This document shows, in pieces, positions 55,901 to 64,000 of a stretch of DNA of 64,000 nucleotides. The position numbers were made by a program, and so were the translations under genes. The notes under the pieces are model-generated. The model made no database searches and was not told the origin of the DNA. It was given only the letters and a program-made list of their open reading frames with translations. Origin of the DNA: Oscheius onirici (Eukaryota; Nematoda; Chromadorea; Rhabditida; Rhabditidae); the NCBI GenBank assembly GCA_932521025.1, contig OW051472.1, forward strand, positions 2,108,001-2,172,000, given 5' to 3'. Numbering within the stretch: position 1 is the first letter of the stretch; every line of letters begins with the position of its first letter.

Positions 55901-58900
55901 AGTAACAGCATTAGTGCGTCTGAAAACCTCCAAATTTCGAACTTTTCAAGACTGTCATTTCCATAATTTCTTACTCGACGGGAAAATGTCACTGGGAGAG
56001 TGACTTTACCCCCGCGGACCTGGAAACGGTGAGTTTACCCCCGCGGGGGTAAAGTCACCGTCGCGGGTGTAAAGTCAGGGACGTAACTTTATACCCGCAT
56101 TTCACATAACAAAGTTCGTTTTTTTTTGCAACAAAGAAGGAAAGTTACAGTACAGTCCAACTGAGGGTGCACAGCGAGAGTGATAACCCATGTTAAATGC
56201 TTAGGCTATCACTAAAAGCAGACTGATATTATTTTTTAAACTGTCTATTGTTTCCAGTGCATTTTCGCAGGAAGCGTACTTTACCACCGTGTTGGTGACT
56301 TTACCCCCGCGATGGTGACTTTACCCCCGCGAGTGGTCACCGTTTCCAGGTCCGTGGGGGTAAAGTCAACTACCCAATGTCACTTGTTCAATGTATTTCG
56401 TTGTGTCTAACACAGCTTTTTGGAAGAAGTTTGGGAAAAAACATAGGATCAACAAAGTTTCTTTGGGGAATGTTTCGCGAAAAACATAAAAGTTGAGGCA
56501 GATGTGAAGCTCTAATGTCGGTTTCTTCATCAATGTAAAACTTAATATTCGGTAGTAGAAAAAAACACGTCATAGTTGAGAAATCGCGCACGTATTTTTT
56601 GAAAGCCAGGTTTTCAAACGTTGGTTATTTTTTTCAACTACTGTAGTCGGAGTGATGCAAGTAGACCAGGGATGGGCGATAGCTCGCGCTCGCTGCTCGT
56701 TTTGCGCGATCGCTCGCGCTCACACTGCGATCAGCTGGAGGAACGAGCGCTCGCACGCGAACAGAAAATCTCACAATGCTCGCGCTCACGATCGCATGCG
56801 AGCAACTGGTAGTGCGATCGCTCGCGATCACGCTCACTTGCGATCAAAAAGTCTGCTCGTGCTCGCGCTCGCATGAACCCGGGAGCAACTGATCGCACTC
56901 GCGCTCGCACAAAAATTAGCTGATCGCCCATCCCTGATGCAGGCAGTCGTCTCTTGTTTCTATGAAATCCAGAAAATGATGATAAAGAATAATTTTTTTT
57001 TCATCAAAATCGTATAATTTTGGATTACTGCAAAGCTTCAATGTATTCTCAAATAGCCTTGAAAAAATGCAACAAAATAAGGTAGAGAAATGACTAGTTT
57101 CCAGCCATTCGGTCACTTCAACTACGTTTTGAATTATTACGTGTGATAGGAATAAACGCCCCCGCCCCCTTCTAAAATTTTTGTTTTTCAGTCAAATGCC
57201 ACCAAAATTTGGCAGGATAGGGGGCAGTATAGGGCCCAACTTCCCCACAAAATTTCAGCTATTTTGCATTTTCTTTGGCGGAGCTAGGTCGATTTTATCA
57301 CTTTTTGGGGTCCGTCCTCGCGACACTGTCGGACCCATAACTTTTTTTCAGGGTAACGTATCGGCATGTTCTATAGCCTATGGCATGCATCACTCACTTA
57401 TGAGGCTATATCGCTGCACAATATCAGACCAAACTATCGGATAGTTTTCTCAAACATTCGCTCCTAAAGCGAAATTTAAAGGGACAGTCCCATTATAACC
57501 AGATAGGAGAAATCTGGAAAGCCCGCGCATTCAAACTTTTTTCCGCTCTCTAAAGCTTTGAAAACTTTTATGTGCTTCACGATTTCTACTCAGCTTGCTT
57601 TTGAACTATGATAATACAGTCGAGTCTCGCTATAACGTACACCCCTGGTGCAAGTGCAGGTGTACGTTTTACCGAGGTGCACGTTATAGCAAGGTGTTCT
57701 GAGCGAAAAATGGAAGCATGTACGTTATAATGAGGTTTTCAATGTAAACAACTGTTTTTAGTCATAAACTTCATTAAAATCAACATAAACAAAGAAAAGC
57801 ACTTAAAGCCGATCGAAAAAGTCGGGAATCTTAGGTTGAGACATTTTTTAAAACTTGTCCTAATACAACATAGTTTCAAACTGATCAAGTACAGGGAAAT
57901 ACTTGTCGCCAATGCTGTTTTCTTGATAATATTGTCTAAAGGCGTAAAAAGATTGGCGAGCATGTTCTCCTTCGATAGGCAGGCGCTCTTGTTCTTCGTC
58001 TTCTTTGGCGATGAGAGGAGTAGAAATGAGAGGAGCTTGAATAATTCCCTGATCCAAAAACTTGAACAATGTTGCACTAAAATTGTAAAAAAGGAGAAAA
58101 GACAGTCAAAATAAGAAAGTAAAATGAGCTGATATTTTGCAGGGGTGATTCTTAGGCGAGTAGAATGCTACAGTTAAAAAACAAAAAGATTTGCACACGG
58201 CGGACTCGAACCCTCGTCGCTCCAGCGTGAAATTTCCAAACCCACTGCGCCATCCGGACATTTTGAATTTAGGGGCGATCCCAAAGTCAAAAACCATTTT
58301 TCAAAAAAAGCAAAATGTTCGTCTTTCCGAGAAAAAAAATATTGTAGTTGACAATTTTTTTGTAGGATGCAACCCTGAAGAGTTATGGACGAAAAAGTCT
58401 TTTGGTCGAAACTTTGAACTCACCCTGTACTCAGGGGTTGAGGTATCCAGGCCTCCTATGTAGCCTATTAATTCGGTCTCGAGTAGACTTAAATTTTAAA
58501 TAAAAGAAAATTTGTTTTGCATGTATGGTTCCGGAGATACGGGCTCCACCAAAAGACTTACCTCTCGACCTAATAGAAAATTCTACACTTTTCCACCCTA
58601 AGTTGAAGCCTCGAAACGGATACTTTCAGATCAGCCGAGGAAAAGTTCTCCCTCTTCATCGCCATTGCTCTCACAGTCGAAAGTGTCCGGGCTGCTTACC
58701 AGAGTAACTTTTCAGAATTGTTTCAAACAAACTATAAATCTCAGTCTTTGCCAAAAATTACAGTTCGTGCTCCAACGAAGTAGTCAAAAATGCAACTCTT
58801 GGAGTTTTGGAACAGGCTGGGAACTGTAACAGGGACACAGCCATACTGTTCGTTCTTCTGATGCTGGGAACTCTATGGATTGGAATCGTTTTGTACGATT

Positions 58901-61900
58901 TTAGAAAGGTAAAGATCAGTTTTCATTGACTTTTTCAAGAAAATAAAGTACAACGAAAAATGCTTCAAACGAGCTATATAGCATACTTGGGAGTCGCGTC
59001 GAAAAGTCGGGTTCTGGACCGAACCGAGTCGAGTCGAGTCGGCTCGTGGGCCATGTCGTGTCGAGTCGAGTCGAGTTGCCCAAGTGTACTGTATAGTACT
59101 GTCGGGAAGATGTTGATACTATCTATCTTCGTCGCCTTTCCAAAAAAAAACAATTGTTGGATTCTTTTTTTTGAACAACTTTAGACTGTAATCTCTGGTG
59201 GTTTTCAGCACAACCCGTATAATGCGAGGAATTCAGATATCTTTCGAACATTCCGGAACTTGTCAATATTAGTTTAGATGAAACAAAGTGAAAGTTAGTA
59301 CATTTAAAAAACAAGGTTGTCAACGCCCTTCCAGGGCTAAAGTAGAAATTCATGACTTCGCTCTCTCCCGAAACCCCAGTCGTGATTTCCCTTTTATTTC
59401 TCCTTTGGTACTCTCCTCCAGTCACTCTTCCTGGCCCTCCAAAGAAACTCAGTTAGAACCCTTCGTGCACTTGCTTTTCCTGTCGCGACTTGCTAAAAAA
59501 AAACTAATTTGCGCACAAAGCTACGTTTTGTCCTTTTCAAAACAGATAACAGTTAACAGTTTGCTGTTTGATCTCTCTCCAGATCAATTAATAGACAAAG
59601 GTAGCTTAAATACTGTACACGAAGCAAAAAGACAATCTGCAAGGTCTGAAAGTACAGAGACAGATCTCTGTCCCTCTGTCCCTCTTTCTCGTATTCCTGT
59701 CCGTGCTCCTGTTCTCCCCTATCCCTGTTCTCCAGTTGTGATATCACCCCGTTGGGGCTAAAGTAAAAGTAGAAACCCCCTTGAACGCTTTCCCGTATTC
59801 CTAACCCGCACTTGATTCTCTACTGTCTGGAAACTATCCCCAGTCGAAAATAATCCAAGTCCACACACTTGCTAATTGACTTGTCTAAACTTGTTACACT
59901 AACTCCTTTCCCCCTAATTGTGCGCACAAATTGCTTCATTTTGATTGCCAATTAAAGCTTCCGACAGACAGACACACACACAGAGACCTGGGAGCAATTT
60001 AAAGTGGATTAGTATTTGTAGGAGCGCAACAACTGGTGTTATTAAAACGTAACGTAATTGAAATACTGAGAAAACTGTTCCAAACAATATGTGTATGAAA
60101 AGTGAGTTAGACACATACTGCTTATTGCGCGACATATTCAAAAAACCACTTTTTAGCCTGATGAGCAGCGGTTCTTATTTGGGATTTCTCTTACTCAAAG
60201 TCTGTCCGTAAAAACAGCGCGGCGAATGGAACCCTTTGGAAAGTGAAAACTTGCTCTTCGACAGCAATCGTTTTGATGAATTTATTTTCGTAATGCTTCA
60301 AAATTAATACAAGACAAAAAAAAGTTACTGGTGTTGCTTGCGTCCAAAGAAAGAAAGTTGTGACAAAGTGACCCTGTGACGGTTCAGTACCTCAATTTCT
60401 TGTTTCAAACCGCACGTGAAAGAAAATCAACTTAAATGCAGTGTTCGGTAGACATTGTCTTAAAAATATAAAATAGCTATTTCCAGACGCCCTTCCTTAC
60501 AAGAGCCAAAAGAGAACTGTTGGCTGACTATGCTCTTCCAGTAGCTGTGGTTCTGATGTCCTTTGCAGGATCATATCTGTTTTCTTCGGTTTCAAGTGAG
60601 TTATATATGGAAGAATATACTTTTATCGCGTTGTAGTGAAATGAATCATAAATAGGGTAGCGTTTTGAGTAGTATCTGTTCAGACTGGTGATTCTTTCAT
60701 AGGTGGTGATTTATTGGCCTGTTCACTTCGGCATCACTCATATCCAATGAATGAAACACAAAAATTACAAATACGAGCAGTAAGAATGGAAACAATGTTG
60801 TTTGCTACTTTTGTCACTAACGCTGAGAAACTGGCTCAATTTAGCTGGAAAAAGTTTGCATTTTTATTGTGCTGCAGTTTGTAATTACCGCATTTTCAAC
60901 TAGACTCTTTACCATACCTTGGAGGTGAAGCAAAAATAAATGCAGAAGGTCCAGTACCAACAGATGAGTGTTGTTTACAGAGATGTGCGGAAACAGCAAA
61001 AAAAGTTTCTGCGGAATTCCGCGGAAATTCTCTCCCAATGAAAAACGTCATCTGCCTCTTATCCATAACCCGACAGTACTTTCTCTTCCCTCGTTACGGT
61101 AGTGTCTCCTCTCTCTCTTCAATATACAGTTTCTGGTCAGACGATAAAAGAGTGATCCTATGAGAAAAGACGACGATTTGACTTGTGTAGGAAATATTGT
61201 TCTCTTTTTCTCAAGTTGCGCAGTTCAGACAAGTTATTGTTATCTTTTTGTTCGGTCAGTGAAACGCAGGGCAAAGACAAATCCCTTCTTCTTCAAAGAA
61301 TCCGCCTTTCCACAGATCCAGATTGTTCTCTTTTTGTCAAAATTCAGAGAATTTACGAATAGCGATTCCTGTGTACTAGCAAAAAGTGTGAGTTCATCTT
61401 TGCTCCGACATCAGATCGAGACCAGACCGGTCAGAATTTTACCGCACCAATGCCCAGCTGCTCCAAGAAAGAATAGAGACTGGATTGGTTGGAGCTCATA
61501 CCCCTCTAGAATCCCTTACAATCGAGTTTTTGGTATTTTGATTCTTTGTTACGATATTTCCCACATTTGGAGAACTACGTGATCAGAATCGGGGGGAGTC
61601 CATACCTAAAATTTCAGCAACCCTAATTATGCCCTGAGCCATTTTACAGGACCAGGATAGAAGCAGAGAACTACCATGCTCCCTAGTTCCTAAAAGTATC
61701 GGGCTTTGCCCTATGAACAACGAGTAAACGCAGAATAACTACCTTATTCCTTTGCCTAATGACGGGTAATGGTCGAATGCGATCAGAAAAAGTTGCCAGA
61801 TCGTGGCTAAAGTCGTTTTCTACTCAACAATTTAGCAAAAAGGTTTGCAGAAGCGCGGGATCGAACCCGGGTCATGTGGATGGAATGGCGACCCTTAGCA

Positions 61901-64000
61901 ATACACTAACTTTTTCGTTAAAAAAAATTTCTAACAATAAGTCCAAAAAGTGTAGAGGTGTGATCCGGATCGAAAATCAAAAATCGAAAAGACCCTTCCT
62001 GTAGAGTCAGTAAAGTTACATCGATAGCCAAATTTTCAGACCGATTGGGTGAAAAATAAGAGCGCAAATCGCATACAAAGGACGCCGGACGTTTTGGAAA
62101 CAGAACATTTTGGCTAACTTTTTTTCGTCGATTAAATTTCTTGAAAATATGTTTCTAGGGGTAACTTTTTACGCTGAATCCGATAGGATTGGCCCCGAAG
62201 CCTGAAAAATTTGTTGACGGTGAGAACTAGTCCAAGTCGAACATTTTTTGTAGTTTCTGCCAATTCAAACCGACGAATCACTGTTTGAACTAGCCACGAC
62301 AATATATCCTAGAAGTGAAGTAAACTTTTCATCTAAAAACCAGCAGCTGAAATTCAGAATGTCTTGTTTTTCAAAAGAAAATCCAATTCCTCATTGATAC
62401 AAAAATTGAACATTCTGTCAAGTAAGCCCGCCAGTCTTCTAACCCCTCAATTGAAACTCAAAAAATGCACAAATTTCAGACGAACGCTTCAACATGCGCG
62501 AAGAGATTCCCCTCCTGGAATTTGTCAACTTTACCACCCTTCCACTGTCCGGCTACGTTCTGAGCCTGATTCTGGGCTTTTCTCTCTCCATCCTCTTCTT
62601 CATCGACCAGAACATTTCGGCAGCTATTGTCAACAATCCGCAGAACAAGCTCAAAAAGGGCTCCAGCGACAATTTAGACATTTTCGTCGTGGCCATTTTG
62701 AATATTTTCCTGTCAGTTTTGGGACTTCCATGGATGCACGGAGGACTGCCACACTCGCCGCTTCATGTCAGAGCTCTGGCGGATATTGAGGAGCATGTGC
62801 ATCAGGGGCATGTCCAGGAAGTGTGAGTTTTTCTTATGTTATTGAGCATGATACTACCGACCTTTTAAAAAAGTTAGGGGTTTATGGAGCTACTGAAACG
62901 CGAAAGAAATTCGGACAATTGCAATTTTATGAAAGGGAAAAAAGCTTTGATTTTTGCTGCAGGCTAAAAGCATCTCTTGACAACTTCCAGAGGTTAGGGA
63001 TATATGGAATGAAACATGTTATGAACCATATGGTTGATAAGAACAGCTCTCGCGTTGCAACCAGCATCTATTGCGCGTTTGGTTTCCAGTTGGCTTGGTG
63101 CGGCGCGCTGAAAACTGAAAATCGCGATATTTCACTACCTAACTCTATGCTGAAGAAATATTGGCTGTTCGATAACGTAACGTTTGTAACGTTACAGACT
63201 TATAGAACTGGTGAAACCTGCTAAAATTGAATCGTTGTTCCTTCGAACAGTTTAATTTTTAGACAGTTCCAAGAGATTTCTTTTTTGGTGAAAAGTATGC
63301 TGATATTATTGAACTCGCAATGGATGTAGAAGTATTCAGAACTGCGCTGCGGCGTGAGGCGGCCAGGTTGGACATTGCGGCGGGCTAAAAAAATTCATTT
63401 CGCATTTTTTTTCTGATTTTTTTGTTTCCAAATACGTCCCTCGATTAGATTTAGTTTTGTCATCAGAAAAATTGAAAGAAAATCGAAAACTGACAATGAA
63501 AATCGAAGAAACCTGCTATTTTTATCTAATTTCGTCAAAAAACCAGTGCAGCGCAGCTCAGCGCAACTCAGACCGCAGCGCAGCTCAACAACCCAGAATC
63601 AACAAACTAAGATCTAACATTTATATAAAGAGTCGTAGAAACACAAAGGTTTTTGATCAAATTCAGATTGTGGAAAATCAAATTTGGTCAACTTCAGATT
63701 GTTATTCAGATTGAGAGAAAATGGCAAAAAAGACCCGTTTTCAGAATAACCAACGTTCGAGAGACCCGCCTGGCTGCTCTGATAGCCCACGTTTTCATTC
63801 TTCTCACCTCTTTTTTCCTCCTTCCCTATCCTCTCCAGTACATTCCTACAGCCGTACTCTACGGTCTTTTCCTCTATATGGCTGTAACTTCCTTGATTGG
63901 GAACGAAATGTTCGAGAGGGTTCTACTCTTCTTCACTGAACAGGTGAGAGGCAGAGAGTTACAGACAGTAACTCTTTTTTCAGCAAGCCTACCCTCCGAC
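46926..64000 (+). CDS. SLC4A11-like bicarbonate/borate-family transporter (3' end outside window)
   Basis: Exons: 46926-46950 (tentative), 47965-48006, 48044-48296, 48335-48423, 49251-49341, 49380-49503, 50911-51114, 53793-54000, 54043-54156, 55690-55822, 58630-58719, 58764-58908, 60487-60595, 62480-62822, 63745-63943, 63984 onward. Every phase agrees; about 728 residues precede the edge. The cytoplasmic domain has [32 protein letters not shown] and the near-invariant [20 protein letters not shown]-type block. The membrane domain has [80 protein letters not shown], and NVRETRL followed by [17 protein letters not shown]. Then comes QAYPPT, the block I associate with SLC4A11. The family moves HCO3-, borate, H+/OH- or water-coupled ions across the plasma membrane. 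The donor at 58719/58720 was chosen because GTAACT at 58704 would give a stop. Confidence 0.93.
50677..50735 (+). repeat. Pogo/Tigger-like terminus fragment
   Basis: TA followed by CAGTCCAGACCCGTTGAACG, which resembles the CAGT-GA-CTCG-TA-AACG style of pogo/Tigger ends, then 'gggtacgttatagtggggg'. A related terminus is at 57617. There is no transposase nearby. Confidence 0.4.
51476..51620 (+). repeat. Irregular tandem array of GTTCAAATTGATTT
   Basis: Seven or so copies of 'agttcaaattgattt' in both orientations, with ACTAGTTC palindromes between them. Single copies lie at 53377 and about 62262. It lies in the SLC4 intron upstream of the peptidase pseudogene. Confidence 0.7.
51993..52920 (+). 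pseudogene. Broken prolyl oligopeptidase (S9A) copy nested in an SLC4 intron
   Basis: Segments resembling prolyl endopeptidase occur in order: [18 protein letters not shown] (from 52267); then, after an in-frame TAG near 52360, [18 protein letters not shown] with IPLDIGSVSG continuing across an intron (donor GG|GTTAGT, acceptor near 52522); then stops; then [18 protein letters not shown] with [12 protein letters not shown] (52680-52780) and [17 protein letters not shown]. The nucleophile motif of the family is GGSNGG; here it is GGSDGG. Much of the beta-propeller and the catalytic Asp/His end are missing. The intron after AVINK has lost its GT donor (AAAACAAAATC). Retained introns argue for DNA-level duplication, not a processed retrocopy. 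The Lys/Glu-rich start from ATG 51993 may be unrelated. Confidence 0.75.
54791..55110 (+). repeat. R3 repeat copy
   Basis: Starts 'aaggttggcaacgcccttcc', has the 'gacttcgctctgtcacgaag' tract and ends 'gagcaatataaagtggat'. It lies within an SLC4 intron. Confidence 0.75.
55994..56376. mobile_element. hAT-like element with GTGACTTTACCCCCGCG body and exact 8-base duplication
   Basis: ATGTCACT occurs at 55986-55993 and 56377-56384, flanking inverted ends that share TGACTTTACCCCC, CGGACCTGGAAACGGTGA (left) and the mirror (right). The interior repeats 'gtgactttacccccgcg' several times in both orientations around an AT-rich core. It lies in an SLC4 intron. Non-coding. Confidence 0.82.
56667..56936. 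mobile_element. hAT-like element with GCTCGCGATCGC body
   Basis: Termini CAGGGATGGGCGAT / ATCGCCCATCCCTG are perfect. The body is a 240-base run of permutations of gctcgcgctcgcgatcg. No exact 8-base duplication is seen. It lies in an SLC4 intron. Confidence 0.72.
57480..57540 (+). mobile_element. Left end of an R1 element after TTAA
   Basis: TTAA then AGGGACAGTCCCATTATAAC and 'cagataggagaaatctgg', matching the left end of the element at 36357. No right end is seen, so it is truncated. Confidence 0.6.
57617..57745 (+). repeat. Pogo/Tigger-like element fragment
   Basis: TA then CAGTCGAGTCTCGCTATAAC, with internal repeats of 'gtacgttataatgag' and 'cacgttatagcaagg'. The terminus style matches pogo/Tigger (TA target). 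No coding sequence. Confidence 0.5.
58198..58500. repeat. R2-related segment with tRNA-derived sequence
   Basis: 58198-58258 is a third copy of the tRNA-like unit (minus: B-box GGTTCGAGTCC, A-box-like GGATGGCGCAGTGGG). Downstream, 'gtaggatgcaaccctgaagag' and 'gcctattaattcggtc' match the R2 arm at 9138-9676. Confidence 0.6.
58985..59095. repeat. GAGTCGAGTC simple-body repeat
   Basis: Runs of gagtcgagtc bounded by ACTTGGG (58986) and CCCAAGT (about 59089), an inverted pair. The same body motif is at 19205-19300. No target duplication is evident. Confidence 0.5.
59311..60012 (+). repeat. Longest R3 repeat copy, containing an empty R1 site
   Basis: Starts 'aaggttgtcaacgcccttcc' and ends 'gagcaatttaaagtggat' at about 60008. 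It includes the uninterrupted 'gccaattaaagcttccg', the site filled by an R1 element in the 35.4-37.05 kb copy. It lies within an SLC4 intron. Confidence 0.75.
60984..61035 (+). mobile_element. Left end of an hAT-like CAGAGATGTGCGG element
   Basis: CAGAGATGTGCGGAAA followed by 'ctgcggaattccgcggaaat', closely resembling the left end of the element at 24331. The right end is missing. Confidence 0.5.
61846..61908 (-). repeat. tRNA-like B-box sequence
   Basis: The minus strand has GACCCGGGTTCGATCCCGCG (near-perfect B-box) preceded by TAGTGTATTGCTAAGG. The acceptor ends do not pair. It is related to 20971-21035. Confidence 0.5.

Noticed and set aside
56621-56931. Arg/Ser-rich frames (RS-like) at 56.6-56.9 kb
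   Set aside because: They come from the GCTCGCGATCG repeat in all frames, so the RS character is a translation artefact.
61160-61582. An extra SLC4 exon at 61.2-61.6 kb
   Set aside because: The exons at 60487-60595 and 62480-62822 join directly in phase and in family order; the intervening frame has no SLC4 similarity.

Overview
This is eukaryotic, intron-rich, repeat-rich DNA, most likely from a free-living (rhabditid-like) nematode. The evidence is the 3' splice sites (almost always TTTTCAG-like), many introns of only 37-44 bases beside multi-kilobase ones, GT(R)AGT donors, possible trans-splice acceptors just before two start codons, RTE-clade retrotransposons, and a CPG4-like cysteine-rich gene, a family I know as nematode-specific. 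The species is not identifiable from the sequence. There is no bacterial-style operon, rRNA or intact tRNA.

Layout. 1-10.3 kb: no convincing host gene; dispersed repeats, a 5'-truncated RTE element (minus, 4.4-6.9 kb) and a 539-base fold-back element (9.1-9.7 kb). 10.36-18.66 kb (+): a complete nine-exon FATP/SLC27-type very-long-chain acyl-CoA synthetase (653 codons; reading frame closes exactly). 19.4-21.1 kb: a composite repeat carrying a broken minus-strand membrane-protein gene. 21.7-25.5 kb (+): a three-exon protein with two PDZ-type domains (319 aa). 25.9-27.6 kb: two RTE fragments (minus). 28.2-37.4 kb (minus): a CPG4-like secreted cysteine-rich protein with a proline-rich tail. 40.0-42.5 kb (minus) and 43.9-45.1 kb (+): two divergently arranged three-finger (Ly6/uPAR) GPI-anchor-type proteins, clearly paralogues. 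46.9-64.0 kb (+): a sixteen-exon SLC4A11-like bicarbonate/borate-family transporter running off the right edge; one of its introns contains a broken prolyl-oligopeptidase copy.

How it fits together. The host genes look unrelated in pathway: lipid activation, scaffold, secreted matrix-type protein, GPI-linked three-finger proteins, anion transport. The main unexplained structure is in the repeats. At least six short elements have hAT-like ends (CAGGGATG-type inverted termini, 8-base duplications that are exact in two copies), but each has a body built from a different simple motif that echoes the inner part of its own terminus. A second family inserts at TTAA, and the window holds both a filled and an empty version of the same site. 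A third is a TA-flanked fold-back family, related copies of which contain tRNA-like B-box sequence.

Exon structures were assembled by eye from splice signals, reading-phase agreement and recognised protein families. Phase agreement throughout the long genes makes them strong, but first exons and two donor choices remain tentative as stated.
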